From positions 1 through 53,349 of the forward strand of contig CANGFA010000017.1 of assembly GCA_947453145.1 (NCBI GenBank): DNA of 53,349 nucleotides, given 5' to 3'. A program made the position numbers and the translations under genes. Of this stretch, positions 18,576 through 26,739 are shown piece after piece. Numbering within the stretch: position 1 is the stretch's first letter; every line of letters starts with the position of its first letter. A model generated the notes under the pieces. The model made no database searches, was not told the DNA's origin, and was given only the letters and a program-made list of their open reading frames with translations. The stretch is from Bacteroidota bacterium (GTDB lineage Bacteria > Bacteroidota > Bacteroidia > Chitinophagales > Chitinophagaceae).

Positions 18576-21500
18576 TTACTTGTTACCGGAATTAGCTTTT
18601 AATAAAGTCCATCGTACGATTTGCCCCATTGCTTCAAAATTTTGAAATCCTACAGGCAATTTTCTTCCGTCCACATATTCGTTATACAACCACGGATCTC
18701 CCACTGCAATTACTTGCCCTTTGCCAAAACTCGACACCGCTGCAACAGTCTTATCACCAGCAAAAGCAATTGCTTTAGCATTTGCTTGCAACTGAAGCGC
18801 ACTCACTTCCTTTACATAAATTTTTGTTCCATTTTCAAGCACCCCATTGTCTTGAATTGGTAAAGCGGTACCCATTTCAAATGCCGTTCCTTTCACCATA
18901 TTAATGGACTCATTGGTAAAATGAATACCAAATGAATTAGACAATAAATTAAAATGTGTTAAATCACAATTGGTACTATCATTGGCAAGCAATACCAACA
19001 CACCTCCTGCTTTTACCCAATTACTTATAACAGCAGCATCCGTTGTGTTCATATAATTAGGCGTTGGATTGTCTTTAATATGGTCTGGATCTACAATTAC
19101 ATATACGGCAGCTTTACTTAATGCTAAAGCTGTTGGGGCTTCCGTTAATGTTTTTAATTGTGCTCCATTAAATTGAAATTGTTTCCCTAACATGCTAAAG
19201 CCGCCATTGGATAAATCCTCCCAAGCATAATGCCATCTTGTATCATGACCTAGCGCATCCTTTTTTATTTCATTATTATAAAAAGCATCTAACAAAATAA
19301 TAGGTTGTTTAGCATTCACCTGAGCATACGTCGCTTCCACAGCACATTGTAAAAAAGCACCCATCCCTTTTGGATCATTCACCACAACTGGTTCTTTAAA
19401 ATAATAATCTAAACTTCCATCTCTATAGGGGTTACCACCTAAGCCAGAAACACTCACCGTTCCTTTTAAATTTATTTGCCCGTCTTTATTTTCAATAAAG
19501 TTATTTAATAGGCCAGCATATGCTTTTTTAGCATTTACTAAATTATCGTTGTTTATATAGCCATGTCTAATGGCTTTTAGTAAAACGCGGGTGAACATAC
19601 TGGAGGCAGAAGCTTCTTTATAATTTCGTGTATCCTTTGGGGCATCTAAAATATCTAACCACAAACCGTCTTTTGGATCCTGCACCGTTACAATGGCTTT
19701 GGACCATCTTTGTAAAATTTGTATTAAGGAGTCCCGTCCAGCATTATTTTCTGGATAATAATCCAATGCATCTACTAATGCCATTCCATACCAACCCATG
19801 GCCCTAGCCCAAACATGGGGCGACTTACCTGTTTTTGGATCAGACCATTGTTGCTGTTTACTGTCATCCCAAGCGTGGAATAATAAACCCGTATTCTCGT
19901 CCCTAGTATATTTTTCGGCAATAACAAATTGTCTGGTAATATCATTAAAAGCTAAGGTATCATGAAAGGCAGCCGCATATTGCGCATAAAAACTTGCACC
20001 CATATACAGTCCGTCTAACCACATTTGGTTAGGGTATATTTTTTTATGCCAAAAGCCACCCAAGGTATTACTTGGTTGGCCTAGTATTTGCGCATGCAAT
20101 TGGTCAATTGCTTTTTTGTATTTTTCTTTGCCGGTAACCTGATAAAGCGTTAATAAAATTTTACCATTGTTTAAATGATCTAAATTAAAATCCTCAGGTT
20201 TGTAATCGTAAATACTTCCGTCCTCTCTAACAAAACAATCCATGGCGTTTTGCATGTACTTAAAGTATTGTCCATCCCCAGTGGCATTCCATAAAGCATC
20301 AATTCCTTTTAAAATAACACCCTGATCATAACTCCATCTAGGTTTTGTACCTGGTTTTACAGCAAAAGAATCTGGCCATATTTGCATTACCGTAGCAGCA
20401 AATTTTTCAGCTACATTACTGGCAATTGGTTTTAATTTTTTTAATGCAATGGTGTCTATATTAATTTGTTCGGCATTATTAAATGTAGCAATAGGCTTTG
20501 GTTCTGAAATATGAATAGTCGAATTTTTAATGGAAACGCCGGTTGCTTCTTCAATTTGAATGCCCGATTGAGACTTAATAGTCAACTTATCTAAGTTCAC
20601 ATCCTTAATATGCATTTCGGGAAGACCTCTTACAAATACCGCTTTACTAGCACCATCACAAACAATGTTGTCAAAATAAAAATGTTGAAATTGAGGAGTG
20701 GCTTCTGTAACAGGAAATTTTTCTACAACTACTTTTATAGATGCTTCGTCGTTGGTTTTAATAGGATCTACAGCTGCATAATACATGTCAAACAATATCG
20801 CTTCACCAACTATGTCTTTCATATTTATATTGTGCGCGTAAATATTTTCAACAACCCCGCCTCTGCCTCTAACGGTTTTAAATCTTAATCCAATATCTGT
20901 CCCTATAAAATTACAGTCATTAATATAAATATTTTTTGCACCACCACTCATCTCACTACCTATTACAAATCCGCCATGGCCGTGGTATACCGTACAATTT
21001 TTTATAATAATATTTTGTGTAGGCATACCTCTTTTTCGGCCATCTTCATCTCTACCACTCTTTATTGTAATACCGTCGTCGCCTGTATCAAAAACACAAT
21101 CTTCTAAAATAGCATTGCTGCAACTTTCTAAATCAATGGCATCGGTATTGGTTCCCCACCATGGATTTTTTACCTTCATTCCTTTAATCGTAATATCATT
21201 ACTCATTAAAAAATGAGTGGTCCATGCGGGTGAGTTTTCAAAAGTGACTCCTTCAACTAGCACTTTACTACATTCACTAATTCTTAAAAAGTTAGGGCGT
21301 AAAAAATCTTTTACGTTTTCAAAGTCTTGTAATTTTTTACCATTTACTAATTTTCCAATATCTTTTGCTTTTGATGCATCAGCTGCAGCTTTACTTGGAT
21401 ACCATGTTTTTTTATCATCCGTTAAAGCACCTCCATATAATTGTATATGTCTTTTCCATTCTGCATCAGAAAGTTTTTCTCTTTTTAAGGGCCTCCAATA

Positions 21501-21944
21501 AATTCCATTTCCATTAATGATGCCTTCGCCTGTAATAGCAATATTGGTTTGATGCTCTGCAGAAATAGGCGACTGACATCTTGCAGCGTCTACCCCTTCA
21601 AAGGAAGAAACTACTAATGGATATTGAGAAAAATCGGAAGTAAATACCAAAAATGCTCCTTTATCCAAATGCAAATTCACATTTGATTTTAAAACAATTG
21701 GACCTGTTAACCATTGACCTCTTGGAATAACTACTACGCCACCACCTTTTTTATGCATAAAATCAATGGCCTGATTAATGGCATAGGTATTTAAAAAATC
21801 ACCATTTCCAAGGGCACCAAATTTTAAAATTTGTACTGTATCTTTTTTAAAAGTCGTAGATGCAACCTTAAAATTTGGTTGAGGTTGGGCAAGCCCAAAA
21901 ATGCAAGAAACACTTGCAAAACAAGCAATTAGGAATCGTTTCAT
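18576..21944 (-). CDS. Three-part pectinase: GH28 + GH105 + C-terminal GATase-like domain
   Basis: 1122 residues with a signal peptide (ends near GLAQ). Residues about 35-500 are a GH28 polygalacturonase with all catalytic blocks: NTD (266-268), DD (Asp289, Asp290), GHG (His323 within 322-324) and RFK (Arg354, Lys356). Residues about 520-870 are GH105 (unsaturated galacturonyl/rhamnogalacturonyl hydrolase), with the catalytic Asp at residue 644 in MWLDGLYMG and the signature WARAMGWYGMALVDAL. Residues about 880-1120 resemble a DUF4350/GATase-like fold (VYVIVDPDH, WVKAGGVLVLLAND) of unknown role. One secreted chain would cut homogalacturonan and then trim unsaturated ends. It is the first gene of the long uronate operon and lies downstream of the shared operator. 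Confidence 0.9.
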   Translation of the reverse strand: MKRFLIACFASVSCIFGLAQPQPNFKVASTTFKKDTVQILKFGALGNGDFLNTYAINQAIDFMHKKGGGVVVIPRGQWLTGPIVLKSNVNLHLDKGAFLVFTSDFSQYPLVVSSFEGVDAARCQSPISAEHQTNIAITGEGIINGNGIYWRPLKREKLSDAEWKRHIQLYGGALTDDKKTWYPSKAAADASKAKDIGKLVNGKKLQDFENVKDFLRPNFLRISECSKVLVEGVTFENSPAWTTHFLMSNDITIKGMKVKNPWWGTNTDAIDLESCSNAILEDCVFDTGDDGITIKSGRDEDGRKRGMPTQNIIIKNCTVYHGHGGFVIGSEMSGGAKNIYINDCNFIGTDIGLRFKTVRGRGGVVENIYAHNINMKDIVGEAILFDMYYAAVDPIKTNDEASIKVVVEKFPVTEATPQFQHFYFDNIVCDGASKAVFVRGLPEMHIKDVNLDKLTIKSQSGIQIEEATGVSIKNSTIHISEPKPIATFNNAEQINIDTIALKKLKPIASNVAEKFAATVMQIWPDSFAVKPGTKPRWSYDQGVILKGIDALWNATGDGQYFKYMQNAMDCFVREDGSIYDYKPEDFNLDHLNNGKILLTLYQVTGKEKYKKAIDQLHAQILGQPSNTLGGFWHKKIYPNQMWLDGLYMGASFYAQYAAAFHDTLAFNDITRQFVIAEKYTRDENTGLLFHAWDDSKQQQWSDPKTGKSPHVWARAMGWYGMALVDALDYYPENNAGRDSLIQILQRWSKAIVTVQDPKDGLWLDILDAPKDTRNYKEASASSMFTRVLLKAIRHGYINNDNLVNAKKAYAGLLNNFIENKDGQINLKGTVSVSGLGGNPYRDGSLDYYFKEPVVVNDPKGMGAFLQCAVEATYAQVNAKQPIILLDAFYNNEIKKDALGHDTRWHYAWEDLSNGGFSMLGKQFQFNGAQLKTLTEAPTALALSKAAVYVIVDPDHIKDNPTPNYMNTTDAAVISNWVKAGGVLVLLANDSTNCDLTHFNLLSNSFGIHFTNESINMVKGTAFEMGTALPIQDNGVLENGTKIYVKEVSALQLQANAKAIAFAGDKTVAAVSSFGKGQVIAVGDPWLYNEYVDGRKLPVGFQNFEAMGQIVRWTLLKANSGNK

Positions 21945-22008
21945 AGAAGGTTAAATTTAAAGAATTATGTCCATTTTTTAACCCTCCACAATCCTTATAA
22001 AAAGCCTA

Positions 22009-22044
22009 TTTTACGCAAACGATACCGGCATAAATTGCGTAAAA
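22009..22044. promoter_or_regulatory. Candidate LacI-family operator between the GH28-GH105 gene and its regulator
   Basis: TTTACGCAAACGATACCGG at 22010-22028 is identical to 31877-31895 upstream of susC. Around it, TTTTACGCAA (22009-22018) and TTGCGTAAAA (22035-22044) form a perfect 10-bp inverted repeat with a 16-base spacer. The site lies in the 136-base divergent region between the pectinase gene and the LacI-family gene, where it could control both. On the - strand the motif contains CGTTTG, which is positioned like a Bacteroidota -33 element, so binding would block the promoter. No good -7 element was found 19 bases on. Confidence 0.65.
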
Positions 22045-22080
22045 TGCTATAACTTTAAACACAAATAGGCCACATTTTAA

Positions 22081-23124
22081 ATGAAATTCGAAGCTATCAC
22101 CATCAAGGATATTGCCAAAGCGCTTGGACTTTCTACTTCAACCGTTAGTAGGGCTTTAAGGGATAGCTATGAAATTAGTCCGGAGACCAAAGAAAGGGTT
22201 ATTGAATATGCAAAACAGAACAACTATCGGCCCAACCCCATTGCATTAAGTTTGAAAGAAAAAAGGAGTAGCTCCATAGGAGTTTTGGTCTGCGAAATTG
22301 CCAATAGTTTTTTCTCGCAGGCTATTAATGGTATAGAATCCGTAGCACAGGAAAAAGGATACAATGTGATTATTGCACAAAGTAAGGAAGATTTTGAAAA
22401 AGAAGTAAGTTCTATACAGTACTTGGCTTCCAGAAGTGTAGATGGTATTATTTTTTCTGTTTCCGCAGAAACTTCGGACTTCTCTCATATTCAACAATTG
22501 TATGCAAGAGGAATGAATATGGTTTCTTTTGACAGGGTGGTAGATTTTCCGGACATCCACAAAGTTTCGGTAGATAATTACAAGGCTGCTTATGAAGCAA
22601 CTGCACATTTTATAAAAAATGGCTTTACTAATATTGCATGTATTGCAAACGCTGCTTTTTTATCTATCACTAAGGAACGAGTGGAAGGGTATACTGCAGC
22701 TTTAAAAGACCATAACATAAAATTAAATCCAGATAATATTTTTTATTGTTTACATGGAGGTTTAAATTATGAAGAGGTGGAGCAGATTATGTCAAAGGCT
22801 ATGAATGGAAAGAAAAAGCCAGATGCTATCCTTGCCTGTTCCGATAAGATTACCACAAGTGTAATGCGCTATTGTCAACAAGAAAAAATTGACATTCCAA
22901 GTAAAATGGGGCTTGTTGGATTTAGTAATTTAGATTTAACGGATTTATTAGCACCTTCCTTAACCGTAGTAAGACAACCTGCTTATGAAATGGGTCGTAT
23001 CGCAGCTGAATTATTAATTAAGCAAATTGAAAGTAAACGTCCTACAACAGCATTTGAAGACGTAGTGATTGCAACTGAATTACACCAGCGCGCTTCCTCT
23101 GAAAAAACAAAGACTAGGCCTTAA
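22081..23124 (+). CDS. LacI-family transcriptional regulator of the pectin locus
   Basis: 347 residues, standard LacI architecture. The helix-turn-helix is at about residues 6-55 (IKDIAKALGLSTSTVSRALRD, then the hinge NNYRPN). A periplasmic-binding-protein-like effector domain follows, starting SIGVLVCEIANSFFSQAI. It is transcribed away from the GH28-GH105 gene and flanks two pectin gene runs, so it probably senses galacturonate or a pathway intermediate such as KDG (inference). The operator candidates are at 22010-22028 and 31877-31895. Its last 11 bases overlap the convergent NTF2-like gene, so the two transcripts must overlap. Confidence 0.92.
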   Translation: MKFEAITIKDIAKALGLSTSTVSRALRDSYEISPETKERVIEYAKQNNYRPNPIALSLKEKRSSSIGVLVCEIANSFFSQAINGIESVAQEKGYNVIIAQSKEDFEKEVSSIQYLASRSVDGIIFSVSAETSDFSHIQQLYARGMNMVSFDRVVDFPDIHKVSVDNYKAAYEATAHFIKNGFTNIACIANAAFLSITKERVEGYTAALKDHNIKLNPDNIFYCLHGGLNYEEVEQIMSKAMNGKKKPDAILACSDKITTSVMRYCQQEKIDIPSKMGLVGFSNLDLTDLLAPSLTVVRQPAYEMGRIAAELLIKQIESKRPTTAFEDVVIATELHQRASSEKTKTRP

Positions 23125-23539
23125 CAGCTTGTCTAGCCAACATTTTCCAAGATCCATTTTCCTTTTGAAAAATTAATAACACTTTTAATTTAACAGTACC
23201 TGGCTTTCCTCCGTCATTGGTAGCAGCAGCAAAACTATGTCTTACAATAGCTGTTTTACCAACTATTTCAACAGTTTGTTCGGTAATATCAATGGTAACA
23301 AAATCAGATTTACCACTCGCAATTTTTTCAACAAACTCCGCTTTACCTTCTACATGTCCGCCAGAGTGTCCATAACTTAAATGATCCGAAGCCACTGCTT
23401 CTAATGAAGCTTTATCACCGGAGATCATGGCAGCTGTTAATTTATTCACTGCAGATTGAACTGCCATTAAGTTTTTAGATTGCGCATGTGTTGTCAACAT
23501 TGCAAATGACAATAAAAACATTGTTACTAATTTTTTCAT
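23114..23539 (-). CDS. Small exported NTF2-like (DUF4440/SnoaL-type) protein
   Basis: 141 residues with a clear signal peptide (MKKLVTMFLLSFAMLTTHAQ). The mature part fits the NTF2-like cone fold: an N-terminal helix (AVNKLTAAMISGDKASLEAV), then DHLSYGHSGGHVEGKAEFVEKI and a strand ending ENGSWKMLARQ. Such domains bind small ligands or act as simple enzymes, and no catalytic set can be named here. It is the last gene of the susC run, 5 bases after the CE8 gene, so a link with pectin products is suggested by position only. Its 3' end overlaps the LacI gene by 11 bases. Confidence 0.8.
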   Translation of the reverse strand: MKKLVTMFLLSFAMLTTHAQSKNLMAVQSAVNKLTAAMISGDKASLEAVASDHLSYGHSGGHVEGKAEFVEKIASGKSDFVTIDITEQTVEIVGKTAIVRHSFAAATNDGGKPGTVKLKVLLIFQKENGSWKMLARQAVKA

Positions 23540-23544
23540 ACTAT

Positions 23545-24525
23545 TTATTTTTTAATGGGTACCCAAGTTCCCAAAATTTTAGTTGTAGTCAATTCCTTGG
23601 CTTGTGCTTCGGTTAATTGTTTGCTCCAAGATACACGTTTTGTTGGATTTGCCCCAGGTCCGGCGCTATTAAATTCACTATACCTGGCAGTAGCTTCATT
23701 GGCAGGATTTTTCCAATTGCTCCAACCTTCTTCAATAATATGCTTACCTAGCCAACAATTAATATAAGTAACACTTGCGGTTGGACTCCATGGCCTTCCC
23801 AAGGATACTTTATTTAAAGTTGAATCGCCTGTAAGTTTACAATTTTTGAATACAAAACCAAAAGGAATAATCGAATTGGTTGAAGCTGCAGTAACATGCG
23901 AATTTTTCTTGCTATGGATGAGGCAATTTTGAAAAACGGAAGTGGCTGCTCCAAAAATAAAATCAGTGGTTCCTTCAATATAACAATCTTCAAAATAATG
24001 TTTCACCCCATTTCCACTCAAAAATAATACATCTTGAAATCCAAGCATTCTACAATTAAAAAAAGAGGCTCTGTTACCCTCAACCCTTAATGCAACAGCT
24101 TGACCTGCATTAAACCCAGCCTGGTTACTAAAACTAATATGTTGTGCTTGGAAATCATTTCCATAAATAAAAACAGCTGCGCAGGTCCATGTATTTAAAG
24201 TATCTCCATTGGCATCCTTCACGCCCGCATGATTATCATATTGTATGATGGTGTTATTTTCGTTTTCTCCCACTAGCAAAATATTAGACTTACTTGCATC
24301 TACTGTAACTACTTCCTTATACACACCTGGCTTTACGAAAATGGAAACTGGTTTGACATTACCCGAAGGAATTAAATTTAGCACTTCCTGAATGCTATGA
24401 TATTTTGAAGAGTTGTCTTTAGCAATCACATAATCATACTTTACTTTATTCGTTTGCGCGTTGCTCACCATTGCACTACTAGCAAATAAAAATAGGGTTA
24501 GGTATTTAGTTAAAAATAATTTCAT
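23545..24525 (-). CDS. Canonical CE8 pectinesterase, exported
   Basis: 326 residues with a signal peptide (ends near SNAQ). It removes methyl esters from galacturonan. The canonical CE8 residues are present: Asp165 in GFQDVLF, Asp188 in GTTDFIFG and Arg244 in SLGRPW. The fold starts with YHSIQEVLNLIP and YKEVVTVD. The start codon overlaps the stop of the CE12 gene by one base (TAATG), a classic coupling signal. It is a paralogue of the divergent pectinesterase at 17532-18557, and this copy keeps all the usual family motifs. Confidence 0.95.
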   Translation of the reverse strand: MKLFLTKYLTLFLFASSAMVSNAQTNKVKYDYVIAKDNSSKYHSIQEVLNLIPSGNVKPVSIFVKPGVYKEVVTVDASKSNILLVGENENNTIIQYDNHAGVKDANGDTLNTWTCAAVFIYGNDFQAQHISFSNQAGFNAGQAVALRVEGNRASFFNCRMLGFQDVLFLSGNGVKHYFEDCYIEGTTDFIFGAATSVFQNCLIHSKKNSHVTAASTNSIIPFGFVFKNCKLTGDSTLNKVSLGRPWSPTASVTYINCWLGKHIIEEGWSNWKNPANEATARYSEFNSAGPGANPTKRVSWSKQLTEAQAKELTTTKILGTWVPIKK

Positions 24526-25274
24526 TACTTGACTTTAGGAACTACAATATGGCTATTTAAATTGGTATTCAATGCCTTTACTTCCTTTAAAACCAATTGC
24601 GCAATTAACCTAGCACCTAATTCATTAAAATGGGTATTATCTATTCTTCCATCGGGATAATTGGGATGCTCTCCTGGTTTTAATTGCACAAATAATAAAG
24701 TAGAATTTTCTTTACCAAAGGATTGATACAATGCACGGCTTTTGGTATCTAAATCTATAAACAATACTTTTTCTTTATCAGCAACTTCTTTAACCAATGC
24801 ACTATAAATTATATGGGTTTCTTGTGCTACGCCCGTAGTGTCAAATTTACGTCTGGAAACTGGTGTTAATAAAACAGGAATGGCTTTTAACGCGCGCGCT
24901 TCATTCACAAACTTGGTGAGGTTGGCTTTAAACGCTTCTGGATCTGCATACCTATCGGTTTTTTCCTTGGACTCATCATTATGTCCAAATTGAATAAACA
25001 CATAATCACCTTCTTCGGCACCATCCACTACTTGTTTCCAAAGCAATTCACTAATAAATGTTTTAGTGCTCCTTCCGTTCTTTGCTAAATTATTTACTTG
25101 CACGGTTGAATCCCAAAAATAAACAAAGGGCATGCCCCAACCTGTTTCTGGATAGGTATTTGTTTGTTTAATGGCAATGGTGCTATCTCCGCATAACCAT
25201 ATTTTAGTTTTTTTAGGAGGGGCCCCTGCAAAAAACAAAGCGGTTATAAAAATACTTGCAAATAATTTTTTCAT
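24525..25274 (-). CDS. CE12-type SGNH acetylesterase (rhamnogalacturonan acetylesterase-like)
   Basis: 249 residues with an N-terminal signal peptide (MKKLFASIFITALFFAGA). The SGNH blocks are all visible: GDST (Ser31), Gly67 in NLAKNGRST, GHND (Asn99) and DNTH (Asp212, His215). These match the CE12 family, which deacetylates rhamnogalacturonan I and related pectin. It lies 11 bases after the pectate lyase gene and is coupled by TAATG to the CE8 gene, so acetyl and methyl groups would be stripped by neighbouring products. Confidence 0.92.
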   Translation of the reverse strand: MKKLFASIFITALFFAGAPPKKTKIWLCGDSTIAIKQTNTYPETGWGMPFVYFWDSTVQVNNLAKNGRSTKTFISELLWKQVVDGAEEGDYVFIQFGHNDESKEKTDRYADPEAFKANLTKFVNEARALKAIPVLLTPVSRRKFDTTGVAQETHIIYSALVKEVADKEKVLFIDLDTKSRALYQSFGKENSTLLFVQLKPGEHPNYPDGRIDNTHFNELGARLIAQLVLKEVKALNTNLNSHIVVPKVK

Positions 25275-25285
25275 ACACTACTTAA

Positions 25286-26671
25286 TTAAGGAGCAATACT
25301 ATTTAAATACATTTCAATATTCGTAAATTCTTTAGAAATAACATACAAAGAGTCGTCTTTTTCATTGGGATTCAAGCCCATTTTTAATTCCCACTTATCC
25401 GGCATACCATCTCCGTCCTTATCTAATAATACCGGTTCCGTTTTTAAAAAGGGCCAAGCGGAAATTGTTTTTTCATATGCTGTTCCATGCGGAAAATTAC
25501 CCTGTACATCTATGATTTTTCCTCTTCTTTGAACCACGTCTTGAATAATTCTTTCATCCAGGGTGTCTCTTTTATATGAAGCACCTACATGGCTAAGCAC
25601 TGAAATATAAGCTGCTTTTGGATCTTGTATTTTAATAGATACCGTTTCAAAAGGACTGGCGGAAATTGCATTTAACTTTTGCGCATCGGTTATTTTTGCA
25701 TCAAAATCTACTCCTTGCAAATTATTTTTAGAGACATTTTCATTCCCGTCTATATAATTTCCGTTTACAAAAAACACACCTAATCCCCTTGTATCATTCA
25801 CAGTAGGATTTACAATTCTTCTTGCAACAGATGCACTTGTAGAAGGTCCTGGACGATAGTAGTTATTAACCATATTGTACTTTCCAGCCTCTCCTCCGTA
25901 TACACTATTGTGTTCCCAATTGTAAAGTACATTATTGGTAAAGTCAACGAACTCCTCACTTGCACCTAACCTGGCGCCATTAAAGCGTGGGTTTCTACTT
26001 ACACAGTGTGCAAATAAATTATGGTGTGCACTGGTATGAGCACCGCCCCAAATGCCACCATATCCATGCTTTTCAAAATCCTTATCGCCTGTTTCAAAAT
26101 GATAGGAATAGTTTAAAGGCTCTGCAATTAAATTCCATTGTAGTGTGGTGCTATCACCTCCATAAATGGAAAATACTTCGTCGTTGCTCCAGCTCATACT
26201 GCAATGATCAATAATAATATTTTTTCTTTTATTGCCTCCAAATGCATCATCATCCCCACTTAAATTAACCATTCCTTTGTTTTGAAATTTATCACCTAAT
26301 CTAAAGCGTAAATATCTAATGATGATATTGTCCCCTCCAATGCCTACGGACTGGTCGGCTAAACAAATTCCATCACCCGGTGCCGATTGCCCAGCAATGG
26401 TTGCATTGGAACCAATACTTAATTTAGTTTGAAGATGTATGGTACCTGAAACTTCAAATACAATAATGCGCGGATTTTTTTTGGTCGCTGCTTCCCTAAA
26501 ACTACCAGGTCCGTCGTCGTTTAAATTGGTGACTTTAATAACCATGCCTCCACGACCACCCATAGTATACTTTCCGAAACCCTCAGCAGAAGGAAATGCA
26601 ATGGACTGGGCATTTGTGTTTGCAACTATCCATGCTAAAAAAAATACGAATAAAAGGGGGCGTAAATTCAT
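25286..26671 (-). CDS. Pectate lyase (PL1-like), exported, with C-terminal Ca-binding-type repeat
   Basis: 461 residues with a signal peptide ending near NTNAQ. The parallel beta-helix begins FPSAEGFGKYTMGGRGG and includes the PL1-type blocks IIVFEVSGTI, GDNIIIRYLRFR, NIIIDHCSMSWSNDE and HHNLFAHCVSRNPR. It would cut homogalacturonan by beta-elimination, leaving unsaturated ends for a GH105 enzyme. The C-terminal tail has DKDGDGMPDKWE, a calcium-loop-like repeat common in Bacteroidota pectate lyases. It follows susD, but a strong terminator-like hairpin stands between them. Confidence 0.88.
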   Translation of the reverse strand: MNLRPLLFVFFLAWIVANTNAQSIAFPSAEGFGKYTMGGRGGMVIKVTNLNDDGPGSFREAATKKNPRIIVFEVSGTIHLQTKLSIGSNATIAGQSAPGDGICLADQSVGIGGDNIIIRYLRFRLGDKFQNKGMVNLSGDDDAFGGNKRKNIIIDHCSMSWSNDEVFSIYGGDSTTLQWNLIAEPLNYSYHFETGDKDFEKHGYGGIWGGAHTSAHHNLFAHCVSRNPRFNGARLGASEEFVDFTNNVLYNWEHNSVYGGEAGKYNMVNNYYRPGPSTSASVARRIVNPTVNDTRGLGVFFVNGNYIDGNENVSKNNLQGVDFDAKITDAQKLNAISASPFETVSIKIQDPKAAYISVLSHVGASYKRDTLDERIIQDVVQRRGKIIDVQGNFPHGTAYEKTISAWPFLKTEPVLLDKDGDGMPDKWELKMGLNPNEKDDSLYVISKEFTNIEMYLNSIAP

Positions 26672-26690
26672 AAACTAAAAAGTAATTGTA

Positions 26691-26720
26691 AAAAAATAAG
26701 GCAGTATAAACTGCCTTATT
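26691..26720 (-). terminator. Intrinsic terminator after susD
   Basis: On the - strand, AATAAGGCAG and CTGCCTTATT (26720-26711 and 26704-26695) form a perfect 10-bp stem with a 6-base loop, followed by a U-run. It lies between the susD stop and the pectate lyase start. I saw no promoter consensus in the 68 bases after it, so partial read-through to the enzyme genes is likely. Confidence 0.8.
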
Positions 26721-26739
26721 AAAAGTATTCTAAAATATA

